From: SAR202 cluster bacterium
GTDB taxonomy: Bacteria > Chloroflexota > Dehalococcoidia > Lucifugimonadales > UBA2962
Assembly: GCA_009392275.1 (NCBI GenBank)
Contig: VFGV01000002.1
Coordinates: 24,406 to 88,405 of the forward strand
Direction: 5' to 3'
Length of the DNA stretch: 64,000 nt
Of the stretch, positions 27,153-36,764 are shown piece by piece (the stretch's first letter is position 1; each line of letters starts with the position of its first letter). The notes under the pieces were generated by a model. The model made no database searches. It saw nothing but the letters and a program-made list of their open reading frames with translations, and was not told the origin of the DNA. The position numbers and the translations under genes were made by a program.

Positions 27153-28393
27153 TGGGATTGAAAGTCATGTTTATACATTCTGGAGCTGGTATTGGCGGCG
27201 CGCCGGTAAGCATGGTTACCTTAGCTGCCAGCCTGGACCCAAAGTTATATGATCCACATGTGGTATTTACTGATAACGGCCCAATGATTGATATTTCTAG
27301 ACAGATGGGCCTTAAAGCTTCAGTCGTTAAAATGAGAGGAGTTATGGCTTATGGTGCGCATGTACCATTATCAATAAAGCCAGTAATTAATTTTGCTATT
27401 CAGTTTATACCGACCATTATTAAGGCAAGGCAATTAATAAAAACTGAGAAGCCTGACTTTATTCATCTGAATACTAGTGCGCTAATTTCAATAGGTATTA
27501 TGGCTAGAATAGCAAAGGTACCAATTATTTGGCATATTAGAGAGGTAGTTAATCCTGGAACTTTGTTTGGGCATTTGCTTGCCAGGGCAATTTGTTTTCT
27601 CTCTTATAGGGTTATTGCAGTTTCTGACCATGTTGCTCAGTGCTTGCCGGAGGGAGAAAAAATAAGTGTCGTTCATAATCCTGTAAACACATCAATATTT
27701 GATCCAAAATATAAGAAAAAATACAGAGAAAAGACAAATTCATTAATCGGGCTTAGTAAAAGAAATCTTATTATTGGTATATTAGGGTCAGTCCAGAAAG
27801 AGAAAGGACACTTTGTACTTGCTGAAGCCGCTCGAATAATAAAGAAAAAGTTTCCACAAGTAGTATTTCTTATAGTGGGCGGAGGAGCCCCGGAAGGTTA
27901 TGCTGATACCTTGAGAGGCAGACTTAAAACATTTTTGCGCGTTCCTTTAGACAATCAGGCAAAACTTAATAGGGTTTTGTCGAAGATAGACTTAACAGAA
28001 GAATTTAAAAGTGTTGGTTATCAAGCTGATGTGGCTCCGTATGTAGGCTCTATGGATATACTTGTAGCCCCTAATATAAAACCAGAAGGGTGTCCTAGGT
28101 CTCTGCTAGAAGCAATGTCCATGTCTGTTCCTGTTGTCGTGTCTGATATTGGGCCGAGTAGAGAAATAATGGGGGATAAATGTGCTTATTTTTGTGAGCC
28201 GGGTAACGTACTATCTCTTTCAAGTCAATTAATAGCTCTGATTGAATCCAAAGTTTTACGAAAACAATTAGGTAATGCCGGAAGAGTTAGGGCATTAAGT
28301 AAATTTGAAGTCGCAAATCATATAGAAAAAATCCAAAATCTATATGGATCCGTTAGCGACGAAATAAACAGTAAAAGTGTTATGAGGCAATGA
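27152..28393 (+). CDS. Glycosyltransferase family 4
   Basis: This GT-B glycosyltransferase of 413 residues starts at the ATG in a TGATG overlap with the preceding stop (a GTG one codon earlier is also open). The N-terminal domain has the donor-facing GAGIGGAPVSM loop. The C-terminal domain has IGILGSVQKEKGHFVLAEAARI, YVGSMDILVAPNIKPEGCPRSLLEAMSMSVPVV and the E-x7-E pattern of GT4 enzymes. It transfers a sugar from a nucleotide donor with retention, on the cytoplasmic side. Sugar specificity is unknown. It is tightly packed between the heparinase-like gene and the GT2 gene (ATGA overlap). Confidence 0.85.
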   Translation: MGLKVMFIHSGAGIGGAPVSMVTLAASLDPKLYDPHVVFTDNGPMIDISRQMGLKASVVKMRGVMAYGAHVPLSIKPVINFAIQFIPTIIKARQLIKTEKPDFIHLNTSALISIGIMARIAKVPIIWHIREVVNPGTLFGHLLARAICFLSYRVIAVSDHVAQCLPEGEKISVVHNPVNTSIFDPKYKKKYREKTNSLIGLSKRNLIIGILGSVQKEKGHFVLAEAARIIKKKFPQVVFLIVGGGAPEGYADTLRGRLKTFLRVPLDNQAKLNRVLSKIDLTEEFKSVGYQADVAPYVGSMDILVAPNIKPEGCPRSLLEAMSMSVPVVVSDIGPSREIMGDKCAYFCEPGNVLSLSSQLIALIESKVLRKQLGNAGRVRALSKFEVANHIEKIQNLYGSVSDEINSKSVMRQ

Positions 28394-29292
28394 GAACTAA
28401 GAAACAAATTAACGCAATTGCAGAGATATCGGTGATAATTCCTTGTTTTAATGAGCAAGGCGGAATCCGGTCAGTCATTGAAGATCTTCAGTCAACTTTA
28501 AAAAACTCAGGATTAAAACACGAAATCATTGTGGTAGATGATGCTTCTACCGACACAACGTCTGATATTGCTGAAAACGCAGGAGCGGTCGTGGTTAAAC
28601 ATAGGGTTAATCGCGGTTATGGTGCAGCTATTAAATCAGGTGTCAGAGTGGCAAAATACGATCATATATGCATTACTGATGGAGATGGAACGTACCCTTC
28701 TGAAGTTATACCAGATCTAGTGGGAGCAGTTTCAGATGGAGCCGATATGGCTGTCGGATCTAGAACAGGTGCTATAGTGAAAATACCTTTAATTCGACGC
28801 CCTGCAAAGTTCGTAATAACTAAAATTGCAGAATCGATTGCCGGTATTTCGATACCTGACTTAAATTCAGGACTTCGAGTGTTTAAAAAGACACAGGTTA
28901 AGTTGTATTCAGGTATATTGCCGAATGGTTTTTCATTTACCACCACAATAACTCTTGCTTTGTTAACTAATGGTTTTAGGGTTGATTACGTTGCAATAGA
29001 TTATAAGGCAAGAATAGGAGATTCTAAGATTAGGCCGATTAGCGATACTCTAAATTTTGTGACTCTGATTTTACGGATGGCTTTGTATTTTGCACCCTTG
29101 AAATTTTTCATGCCGGCGAGTTTCATTTGTGTTTTGGTTGCAATCGCATGGGCTTTAATAAGCCGGTTTGCTTTAGGACAATTAGCTGATGTCACCAGTA
29201 CAATCTTGGTTGTGCTAGGAATACAAATTGCAGTAGTAGGACTATTAGCAGAGATGATTAATAAACGATTGCCTGCGGGTAGACAAGATTAA
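28390..29292 (+). CDS. Polyprenyl-phosphate sugar synthase-like glycosyltransferase (GT2, DPM type)
   Basis: This 300-residue protein has a GT2 domain: VIIPCFNEQGG near 17-27, VVDDASTDTT near 49-58, the metal-binding DGDGTYP near 97-103, and two C-terminal membrane spans (about 230-290). This layout is that of dolichyl-phosphate mannose/glucose synthase homologues, which move a sugar from a nucleotide to a polyprenyl phosphate so that it can be used outside the membrane. It overlaps the GT4 gene by four bases. A second protein of this kind is encoded at 37574. They fit the need of the membrane glycosyltransferases for lipid-phosphate sugars. Confidence 0.83.
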   Translation: MRTKKQINAIAEISVIIPCFNEQGGIRSVIEDLQSTLKNSGLKHEIIVVDDASTDTTSDIAENAGAVVVKHRVNRGYGAAIKSGVRVAKYDHICITDGDGTYPSEVIPDLVGAVSDGADMAVGSRTGAIVKIPLIRRPAKFVITKIAESIAGISIPDLNSGLRVFKKTQVKLYSGILPNGFSFTTTITLALLTNGFRVDYVAIDYKARIGDSKIRPISDTLNFVTLILRMALYFAPLKFFMPASFICVLVAIAWALISRFALGQLADVTSTILVVLGIQIAVVGLLAEMINKRLPAGRQD

Positions 29293-29301
29293 TTATCAAT
29301 T

Positions 29302-30972
29302 ATGAATAAGAATATGATTTCTGCTGAAATATATGCTAAATCTGCACTTGATCAGGTTCCGCGTTTGCTGGGTAACTTGGACCGGAACAGGTTTTCTTCG
29401 ACCTATGGCTGTTTTCATAGAGACTATTGGCTAGAAAAAACATCTGATTTTCCGGACGCTGTCCGCCAATTTGCTGTGCATGCTTTAGCTTTGGTGTACA
29501 AATATGATTTTCCAAATAGTAAGTACCAGGGTAATACTAATTTACTTAACTGGACGATAGCAGCATTAGATTATTGGGCTGGAATTCAACATAAAGATGG
29601 AAGTTTCGATGAGTTTTATCCGTATGAACGTGGCTGGGTTGGCCCGACAGGTTTCACCACTTATGCCTGCGCAGAAGCTTTCAATTTAATTAGAGAAGAA
29701 ATGCCTTCCGATGTTGAGAAACGGGTAAGAAGAGCCCTTATAAAGGCAGCATTTTTTATTGGTAAAGGTGAATCAGAAGAAGATCATTTAGGTAATCATC
29801 ATGCAATGGCGTGTTTGGCGGTTCATACCGTTATGAGAGTTTTGGGTCGGGACGACTTAGAAGCTATATATAGCAAATTGTGGGATAAATTCTTAACTTA
29901 TTACCATGCTGAAGAAGGATGGTGCAGAGAATATGATGGTCCTGATCCTGGATACCTTTCTGCAGTAGTATCCTTTCTTGGGAAAATTTATGTTCATGAC
30001 CCTAGACCTGAGATTTTTGAAGTTATATCCGGCGCAGTCGAAACTTGCTCTTATTTTGTATATCCAAATGGATCCTATGGAGGCATTTTAGGAAGCAGAA
30101 ACACAATCCACTTGTACACTCACGGATTCGAAATCGTATCGTCCCAAATCAAACTCGCACAGTCGATAGCTGTCAAAGCTATATCCGGTATTGCTCAAGG
30201 TAACCTGGTACCACCTTCTTCAATGTCTGACAGGTATTTGGTTTATAGAGTTCCAGAATATCTGCAGTCATATCTGGATTATAGTCCTAAATCTGGGGAG
30301 TTATTGACATTGCCATACGAGAGAGAGCATACCAAGTTTTTTAAGAAGGCAGGAATAGCTTCATGCAGGACCGGAGATCAATACACAATTGCCAATATGG
30401 CAAAAGGCGGTACTTTTAAAATCTTTAATGTCGCATTAAATGAATGTTTACTGAATGACTCGGGGGCAATAGGGATTTTATCTAATGGGAAGAAATTCAC
30501 TACACAATGGATAGATCAAAGCTTTAAATTTTCTGTTGATGCTAACGAATGGAGTGTAACGGGCACAGCAAAATATCTTCCCAACCCAAAAACATTTACT
30601 CCATTTAAGGGACTAATTTTTAGGTTGATAATGGTTGCAGCTGGATGGAGTCCAATGTTGTCCCATTTTGTTAAAGGTAGGATTAGGAAGATGATTATAT
30701 TAAATGAGTCTGATGTGCCTTTAAATTTCTCCAGATCAATTTTATTTGAAAAATCTCAAATAACTATTCGGGACACATTTACATTAAATCGAAAATCTAT
30801 ATCAGTAACCAATATAAGTTTAGGCGGTGAATATCACTTGCGCTATGTACCGCAAAGCCGATATTTCCAACCTCATGAGCTGGCCAACCATGGTATAGAA
30901 CTTAGTCCAGAGGAACTGAATAAATTGAATTCGGAAAGGACAATATCAGTGGAGAGAGAAATAAAAATTTGA
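29302..30972 (+). CDS. Unknown protein, predicted alpha/alpha toroid plus beta-sandwich
   Basis: This 556-residue protein matches no family I can name. The first 330 residues read as paired helices with motifs GSFDEFYPYERGWVGPTG, GNHHAMACLAVH, EGWCREYDGPDPGYLS and NTIHLYTHGFEIV. The rest (about 345-556) alternates short strands, as in a beta-sandwich (FKIFN, GAIGILSNGKKF, FSRSILFEKSQITIRDTF). That order matches heparinase-type lyases and uronyl epimerases, and the conserved-looking His, Tyr, Glu and Asp residues could form an active site. No signal peptide is seen. It lies between the GT2 gene and a methyltransferase it overlaps. A glycan-editing enzyme is my guess, not a finding. Confidence 0.6.
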   Translation: MNKNMISAEIYAKSALDQVPRLLGNLDRNRFSSTYGCFHRDYWLEKTSDFPDAVRQFAVHALALVYKYDFPNSKYQGNTNLLNWTIAALDYWAGIQHKDGSFDEFYPYERGWVGPTGFTTYACAEAFNLIREEMPSDVEKRVRRALIKAAFFIGKGESEEDHLGNHHAMACLAVHTVMRVLGRDDLEAIYSKLWDKFLTYYHAEEGWCREYDGPDPGYLSAVVSFLGKIYVHDPRPEIFEVISGAVETCSYFVYPNGSYGGILGSRNTIHLYTHGFEIVSSQIKLAQSIAVKAISGIAQGNLVPPSSMSDRYLVYRVPEYLQSYLDYSPKSGELLTLPYEREHTKFFKKAGIASCRTGDQYTIANMAKGGTFKIFNVALNECLLNDSGAIGILSNGKKFTTQWIDQSFKFSVDANEWSVTGTAKYLPNPKTFTPFKGLIFRLIMVAAGWSPMLSHFVKGRIRKMIILNESDVPLNFSRSILFEKSQITIRDTFTLNRKSISVTNISLGGEYHLRYVPQSRYFQPHELANHGIELSPEELNKLNSERTISVEREIKI

Positions 30973-31649
30973 ATGATCAATTACCTTTTGGAGTTTATGA
31001 CGTTGATTACTATGAGGGTCGGTTAAAAAGTAGAGCCCTAAAGTATCGACTTAACCGTAGAACTTCTGAAGTAGCAAAAGCACTGACTAAATATTTAAAC
31101 AGGACACCTGAGAGTGTGCTGGATGTAGGCACAGCAGATGCATTAATGTTGGGCAAACTAAATCAGATTTGGCCTAAAACCCGTTTTATTGGGTTAGAGA
31201 TGAATAGGTCTTTATTGATGACAACGAAAATTGATGGTGTGCAAAAGATCGAAGGAGACGCACTGGCATTGCCAATTGATAGTCAATGTGTTGATGCCAT
31301 TGTCGCCACAGCGGTAATAGAACATCTACCAGATCCCGCGAGATTTGTTTCTGAATGTAATCGAGTTATTAAGCGAGAGGGCATTATCGTTATCACGACA
31401 CCTGACCCTAACTTAGAACACCTTGCATCTAAATTAGGACTACTAAAGGAATCGGGACATCATCATACTTTTACTCTTGATACGATTTGTCAATTGTTCG
31501 AGCAACATAAACTAGAAATTCTAGAATCTCGCAAATTTATGTTCTCTCCGATTGGATTTCCTGCAGAAATATTTATTGAAAGAATTATCAGGTATTTTGG
31601 ACTAGGTATGGTTTTAGCAAATCAATTACTGGTAGCACGTAAATCTTAA
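30969..31649 (+). CDS. Class I SAM-dependent methyltransferase
   Basis: This 226-residue protein has motif I VLDVGTADALMLG near 51-63, a downstream EGDALALP segment, VIEHLPDPARFVSECNRV and VITTPDP, the pattern of Methyltransf_11 enzymes. It probably adds a methyl group to a sugar hydroxyl or a lipid-linked precursor in this cluster. The start is a TTG overlapping the previous stop (TTGA), an arrangement also used at 25173. The C-terminus is hydrophobic (FGLGMVLANQLLVA), which may lie on the membrane. Substrate unknown. Confidence 0.78.
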   Translation: MNDQLPFGVYDVDYYEGRLKSRALKYRLNRRTSEVAKALTKYLNRTPESVLDVGTADALMLGKLNQIWPKTRFIGLEMNRSLLMTTKIDGVQKIEGDALALPIDSQCVDAIVATAVIEHLPDPARFVSECNRVIKREGIIVITTPDPNLEHLASKLGLLKESGHHHTFTLDTICQLFEQHKLEILESRKFMFSPIGFPAEIFIERIIRYFGLGMVLANQLLVARKS

Positions 31650-31662
31650 TGTGCGTTGAATA

Positions 31663-31821
31663 ATGAGTAACTTGAATCAGCGGTACTTGAAGTTGTTAAA
31701 GGACAGCTGGATTTCCAGTTTTCTAATTCTGGTATGGGTAATTTTAATTTTTGCATTTTATTTCTTCTATAAATTTGAAGAAATCTGGCCAACACTCAAG
31801 GATGTTTTAGGAGGCACTTAG
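31663..31821 (+). CDS. Small single-span membrane protein, module 1 (52 residues)
   Basis: An ATG-started frame of 52 codons ends in TAG at 31821, seven bases before the large membrane protein gene. The product has a basic, polar start (MSNLNQRYLKLLKDSW), one hydrophobic span (about 18-36, with LILVWVILIFAFYFFY) and a short acidic/amphipathic tail ending WPTLKDVLGGT. The charge pattern predicts N-terminus inside. An in-frame stop just upstream (31657) fixes the start. Two similar proteins precede the membrane genes at 33797 and 38644, which is the main reason to accept it as real. No strong ribosome binding site is visible. Confidence 0.65.
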   Translation: MSNLNQRYLKLLKDSWISSFLILVWVILIFAFYFFYKFEEIWPTLKDVLGGT

Positions 31822-31828
31822 ACTCCAG

Positions 31829-33628
31829 ATGTTCATAATTGATCTACTAATCACTGCAGTTGTAATTGTTTCTGCCTGGTCTGCAGGCCGTTTAATTACT
31901 AATGCTTTAAACATTCGCACTGAATCTCGCGTTATGGATTTAGTATTGTCATTAGGCTTGGGCGTCGGCATTTTCGTCTACTTACAAATGATTTGCGGGT
32001 TTGTAGGCTGGTTCTCTGCTTTGCAGGCATGGTTAACGTTGATCTGCATGTCTGTTTTGGGTGTTTTTGGATTTATATCGTATAAACCTATTATCAAATT
32101 TGAACAAGTTTCTAAGTTAATTCCCTCATCAAGTTTAGACCGACTGATTTTGCTTGGCATACTGGTGCTGAGCATTCTGTATCTTTTAGTCGCATTAGCT
32201 CCCACATTGGATGGGGATTCATTAGCCGGATATCTAGTTGTTGCGCGAGATTTTGCAAAGGAAGGCAGGATATTTTCTGCAACATATGCATATACCAATC
32301 TATTTCCTGCAAACGGACAATTAATAGCAGCTCTAGGTTTTTCATTGAAAGGCCAGATTGTAGCTCAACTACTTACAGTCTGGTTTATGGGAGTGCTGGG
32401 TGCGTTAGGATTATACTCATTAGGTACAAAGTTATTTAATTCACGTATCTCACTGATCGGTGTTTTAGCTTGGTATTCAATGGCCTCTGTCGCAGTTCTT
32501 TCAGCTTCTGTGAAAGTGGACCTTGCTTGGGCAGCGTTTGAAATAATTTCTATTTTGGCTTTTACACAATGGTATTTTGCGGGGCGAAAACAGAGGGATT
32601 CGAGATGGCTACTTATAACAGGTCTTTTTTTGGGAGTAGCATTTGGAATTAAACATGCAACTACCTTTACAGCTATTTTATTGGCTATAGCATTAACTTA
32701 TCGACTATATTCAGATAACAACATGTCATTAAAAGCATGGTCTATTAGCTTTTCATCTATCGTTTTGTTTGCATTGCCCGGATTAGTCTGGGTTATACGC
32801 TCGTTAGTTATAAGTGGCTCACTAGGTTTCGCTGGCTCCGATTTGGCTGGAGAAACTGGGTTTTCGGGACTTTTTATATATCTATGGGATATGTCGATGC
32901 TTGGAAACTCAAATTCGATTGAAGGACCGAATGGTAAATCTATTGGACCTATATTTTTATCAATACTGCCGTGTGTCATTTTGTTAAAAAATGTAGATAA
33001 TAAGGTGTGGCACGTTAGTTTATATTCATTATCGATGTTGTTGATATCATTTTTCGTCGTGCAGCGAGCCAGGCATATACTCCCTGCTTTAGGACTAATG
33101 TCTTTGATAGCAGGATATGTCATACATAGGCTATCTGTTTCAAGTCCAAAAATAGGGTCTCTTATTATCACATTGGTATTGGCGGCTTCATTAGTTGCAA
33201 CAGCCACTTGGACTTATAAGAATTTTGTATCTATAGAAACAGTTCAGCGTTCTTTAAACATTATTGACGACCGCGAATATTTTACGAGAAACCTTGAAAA
33301 CTTTAATCGTTATCCTAGCTGGGAAATAATACGTGCATCAAACGATTTAATTAGCGAACAAGCAGTAATCGCATCTCCTGGAGCATCAAACGGGTTTTAC
33401 TTAAATAGGCCTTTGCTAAGTTTTGCTCAGACCGAGAAAGAATATGCCGTCTCGAGTGGATTTGTTGAAATTTTGAAACAAAATGACGTGACGCACGTTT
33501 ATATAAATGAGTTTGTTGTAAATGAAAGAGGGCATGAGCTAGCCTGGCTAGTTAATGAAGGCTTTCAAGATCAGTATTTGCTGGAAATAATCTGCAGCCG
33601 AGGCCAATGCCTCTATGAGTTACGGTGA
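31829..33628 (+). CDS. Large multi-pass membrane protein, probable GT-C glycosyltransferase, module 1
   Basis: This 599-residue protein shows about 11-12 hydrophobic spans and an acidic site in the first large loop (APTLDGDSLAGYLVVARDFAKEG, near residues 126-148). The position and form resemble the Asp/Glu metal site of GT-C enzymes such as PMT and ArnT. A soluble C-terminal part (about 470-599) lies beyond the last span. GT-C enzymes use polyprenyl-phosphate sugars on the outer face of the membrane. Related proteins at 33797 and 38644 share the LAPxxxxDxL loop and GIKHAT/GSRLTG/ASSTKI-type helices. It starts seven bases after a 52-residue membrane protein. Confidence 0.7.
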   Translation: MFIIDLLITAVVIVSAWSAGRLITNALNIRTESRVMDLVLSLGLGVGIFVYLQMICGFVGWFSALQAWLTLICMSVLGVFGFISYKPIIKFEQVSKLIPSSSLDRLILLGILVLSILYLLVALAPTLDGDSLAGYLVVARDFAKEGRIFSATYAYTNLFPANGQLIAALGFSLKGQIVAQLLTVWFMGVLGALGLYSLGTKLFNSRISLIGVLAWYSMASVAVLSASVKVDLAWAAFEIISILAFTQWYFAGRKQRDSRWLLITGLFLGVAFGIKHATTFTAILLAIALTYRLYSDNNMSLKAWSISFSSIVLFALPGLVWVIRSLVISGSLGFAGSDLAGETGFSGLFIYLWDMSMLGNSNSIEGPNGKSIGPIFLSILPCVILLKNVDNKVWHVSLYSLSMLLISFFVVQRARHILPALGLMSLIAGYVIHRLSVSSPKIGSLIITLVLAASLVATATWTYKNFVSIETVQRSLNIIDDREYFTRNLENFNRYPSWEIIRASNDLISEQAVIASPGASNGFYLNRPLLSFAQTEKEYAVSSGFVEILKQNDVTHVYINEFVVNERGHELAWLVNEGFQDQYLLEIICSRGQCLYELR

Positions 33629-33792
33629 TGTTAAGAGAATTGCTTTCGCGAAAATATACCAATATAAAGCCACTAGCTATTAGTTTGGCGGTTATTTGGT
33701 TCGCATCTATCAACGTTTACTTTTTTGTTGACCTGCTAATTAACAGGAGACAGCAAATTGCTGATTTATTCGAACGTATTTTGGGCCTTTAG
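33628..33792 (+). CDS. Small single-span membrane protein, module 2 (54 residues)
   Basis: The ATG overlaps the stop of the preceding membrane gene (TGATG) and the frame runs 54 codons to TAG at 33792, four bases before the next membrane gene. The product has a basic start (MLRELLSRKYTNIK), one hydrophobic span (about 15-37, with LAVIWFASINVYFFV) and an amphipathic tail RRQQIADLFERILGL. Organisation, length and position match the proteins at 31663 and 38487. The shared features are a K/R-rich start with an aromatic pair, a hydrophobic V/I-W in the span and a short L-x-x-x-L/F tail. Confidence 0.65.
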   Translation: MLRELLSRKYTNIKPLAISLAVIWFASINVYFFVDLLINRRQQIADLFERILGL

Positions 33793-33796
33793 ATAG

Positions 33797-35713
33797 ATGG
33801 ATAATGGTTTAAATTTAATAGTTGTTATTTTCCTTCTTTTGATTGGAAGCGGGCTAGGACTGTTTGTTTTGCACTTGATAAAGTTACGAGCTTTGGACGG
33901 CTTGCAACATACATTACTCGCCATGGGGTTAGGTTTAGGCATAGTTTCATTTGTGCCATTTGGTCTTGCATGGGCCAAGCAGCTGTCCAGCTTGAACTTG
34001 ATGTTAGCTGCTTTGGTGCTAGCATTTACCGGATTAGTATCCTGGCTTTTATTGACGCCTGTCACCTTAGGAGAATTGAGGCAATTAAAATTCCGGATTT
34101 ATAATCTAGGCCATTTAGACATAGTACTTATACTTTTCATACTTGTGCTAACAATTCTAAATTTATTTGCTGCTCTAGCACCAGTTACTGGAGTCGATGA
34201 ATTAATTTATAGAGTGGCAGATGCCTCTACCTATCTTAAAGAACAAGGTTTTGTTTATATTCCGTCCAAATTTTCCCATCAGCAACCGCAATTGGTTATG
34301 ATGCTTCAAATGTGGGGAATGTCATTGGGTACAGACTCAGCAAGTCAAGTGATTCAATGGGTGATGGGAGTAATATTTATAGTAGTGGTTATTGATTTTT
34401 CTAGGCGATATATGCCTTTCACGGTAGCGCTTGCGTTAGGACTTATAGTGTACTGTGCAAGCGACGTAGTAGTGTTGTCAGGAAGAGCTGTTCCTGATTT
34501 GGCTAATTCAATGTTTTTGTTTTTGAGTTTTGTGGCTTTAAAACTCTGGCTTGATACTAAAAATGATAGGTGGTTGATCTTGGTCGGAATTCTGGCAGGA
34601 TTCTTTGCTGCTGGATCTCGTTTGACTGGTGCTTATGGAGCAATCGCAATTACGATTTTCATCATTTGTTACGGATTACGTAATAAACAAATTAACAACT
34701 TACAAGTTATAAGTTCAGCAATGCTGGTATCCGCGATTGCTTTCCTTATAGTTTTACCTTGGCTAATCAAATCATTTACCATGACTGGAAATCCTGTATG
34801 GCCGTTTTTATTCGATATTTTTGGAGCCAAGGATTTTACTCAGAATTCTGCAGCATATTTGGCAGGCTCTGAATCTAGGCTATTAGGTGGATCAAGCACC
34901 TCTTTTCAAAGAATAATTTCATCACCTTGGGATTTAACTTTTAACCCGCACAATTTTCGTAGTGGAGTGTACGGACCTTTAATTCTTGCGAGCATACCCG
35001 CTATGATTGTCACCAGATTAAATAGTCAATTAAGAAACTATGTGTTGATAGCAATAATTTCGTGTGCTATTTGGTATTTTTCTTTTCCTAGATTAAGAGC
35101 ACTGATTCCAATAATTTCTTTACTTACGATTGCAGGTGGTTATGGATTGTATAAGCTGTGGATTGATATTAATTTAACTCGAACATTAGATATTACAGTT
35201 AAAACATTTATTGGTTTTCTGTTGTTAATATGGATCCTTTTCGGTATCGGAACTCATTTTCGTTTTCACTATGATGCTGTACTGGCAACAGTCGGCTTGA
35301 AAACCGAACATGAATTTTTGACAAATCGTCTTGTACAAGATGATTTGTCTTTTTATTGGTATGAAGAGTACATTCATCTGAATAAGATCCTGCCGCCCGA
35401 CAGTAAGTTATTGTTACACGAAGGGCGTGGATACTACCTGAACTTTGTGTATGAGCGGTATTTTTTGATCGCCCAAAATGAACTTAATACTGAAAAAATG
35501 AAAGATCCCGAGCATGTGGCTTTAAGGGTGGTGGATAGAGGTATTGACTTCGTAGTTTTGTGGCCTCAGTTTAAAGGTGGTACTTATTATGAACCTGCGA
35601 ATTGGTTAGAAGAATCACTGCATTATCTTTGCTCAACTGAATGGGAAGTTATATACGAAAATGATCAGATTAAGGTGTGTGATGTAAAAGGGCAGTTCAT
35701 TGATTCAGATTGA
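33797..35713 (+). CDS. Large multi-pass membrane protein, probable GT-C glycosyltransferase, module 2
   Basis: This 638-residue protein has about 11-13 hydrophobic spans and the same loop landmark after the third or fourth span (LAPVTGVDELIYRVADASTYLKE, near residues 123-145). A soluble tail (about 485-638) is rich in Tyr and Glu. Its plan matches the flanking membrane proteins at 31829 and 38644, so it is probably a glycosyltransferase using lipid-phosphate sugars outside the membrane, though I cannot name a donor or acceptor. It overlaps the next gene by 14 bases and is coupled to its small membrane partner four bases upstream. Confidence 0.7.
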   Translation: MDNGLNLIVVIFLLLIGSGLGLFVLHLIKLRALDGLQHTLLAMGLGLGIVSFVPFGLAWAKQLSSLNLMLAALVLAFTGLVSWLLLTPVTLGELRQLKFRIYNLGHLDIVLILFILVLTILNLFAALAPVTGVDELIYRVADASTYLKEQGFVYIPSKFSHQQPQLVMMLQMWGMSLGTDSASQVIQWVMGVIFIVVVIDFSRRYMPFTVALALGLIVYCASDVVVLSGRAVPDLANSMFLFLSFVALKLWLDTKNDRWLILVGILAGFFAAGSRLTGAYGAIAITIFIICYGLRNKQINNLQVISSAMLVSAIAFLIVLPWLIKSFTMTGNPVWPFLFDIFGAKDFTQNSAAYLAGSESRLLGGSSTSFQRIISSPWDLTFNPHNFRSGVYGPLILASIPAMIVTRLNSQLRNYVLIAIISCAIWYFSFPRLRALIPIISLLTIAGGYGLYKLWIDINLTRTLDITVKTFIGFLLLIWILFGIGTHFRFHYDAVLATVGLKTEHEFLTNRLVQDDLSFYWYEEYIHLNKILPPDSKLLLHEGRGYYLNFVYERYFLIAQNELNTEKMKDPEHVALRVVDRGIDFVVLWPQFKGGTYYEPANWLEESLHYLCSTEWEVIYENDQIKVCDVKGQFIDSD

Positions 35714-36764
35714 AGAGATAAAAATAACATTAATTAAGTTTGCTCACCAAATATTACAATTCGTGTCAAAAAAAGAAGTTAAGTTCATCTTAACTATTCT
35801 ATTTACTGCTGCAGGACTGATTTTCATCGGTTTAAAAATAAATGAGTCTTTGCCTGAGTTGGGAAGTTATTTTGAAAACATTAAATTTGGTTGGGCCATA
35901 GCTTCGTTACCGATTTTATTTATAACTTTCATGCTTTTCGCATATGGATGGTCTTTAATTCTAAGAAGCATGATTAATCAGTTCTCTCTACTTAAAATAA
36001 TTCAGATTTGGGCTAAAGCTCAATTAGGAAAATATATCCCTGGTTTGGGAATTCATTTCGTTGCCAGATTAGAGTTGTCAGCTTCTGAGGGCATTACACG
36101 CAGAACGTCATTTTTAAGTACCGTAATTGAGTTGTCTTTACTGCTGGTGACTGCTGGAATTGTTGCGCTTATCGCGTTAACTAATATTACAGGTAGTAAG
36201 TCAGTATCAATTTTCATAGATAACATTTCAGCTAACTATGGAGGTCTCTATATAGCGGGTATATCGATAGGATTTCTAATAGCAATCCTACTTATTAACC
36301 CGATACCTGTTCGATGGCTGGGAGAGAAAATTGGAGGCGTTGATACGGCAAATTTCACTTATAAATGGTTAATATTGCTGATTATTTTTAACATCATCAG
36401 ATGGGCTGTTATGGGGGTAGGATTCTTTATGTTAGCCAAATCTATCTACCCTATTGATTATATTGAAATGCCATTTTTAATTGGAGCATTTACTTTATCT
36501 TGGGCTGTCGGTTTGTTAGTGGTATTCTCTCCTGGGGGAATAGGTATAAGGGAAGCGATGTTAGTGCTCTTAATGGAACAAGTCATGCCCACCGGAGCGG
36601 CAGTAGCATTAGCGGCTTTAAGCAGGGTTTGGTGGATTTTAGGAGAACTTTTTGTATTGTTTTTTTCTACTACTGCCTTATCATTCAGTAAGGTGAATTC
36701 TCCGCATCGTGCGCAAAATACACAAATAAAAAAGGAACCGATAATAAATGAAGACAATAATTGA
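35700..36764 (+). CDS. Membrane protein of the AglD/MprF flippase-like family (LPG_synthase_TM)
   Basis: This 354-residue protein has about 8 spans and the sequence style of the UPF0104/LPG_synthase_TM family. Landmarks are IWAKAQLGKYIPGLGIHFVAR near 101-121, STVIELSLLL, and SPGGIGIREAMLVLL near 280-294. The same domain occurs in MprF, where it flips lysyl-phosphatidylglycerol, and in archaeal AglD, where it accompanies a dolichol-phosphate glycosyltransferase. In this cluster it may flip a lipid-linked sugar, which is inference. The TTG start overlaps the preceding gene by 14 bases, and its end overlaps the next by 17. Confidence 0.78.
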   Translation: MIQIEEIKITLIKFAHQILQFVSKKEVKFILTILFTAAGLIFIGLKINESLPELGSYFENIKFGWAIASLPILFITFMLFAYGWSLILRSMINQFSLLKIIQIWAKAQLGKYIPGLGIHFVARLELSASEGITRRTSFLSTVIELSLLLVTAGIVALIALTNITGSKSVSIFIDNISANYGGLYIAGISIGFLIAILLINPIPVRWLGEKIGGVDTANFTYKWLILLIIFNIIRWAVMGVGFFMLAKSIYPIDYIEMPFLIGAFTLSWAVGLLVVFSPGGIGIREAMLVLLMEQVMPTGAAVALAALSRVWWILGELFVLFFSTTALSFSKVNSPHRAQNTQIKKEPIINEDNN

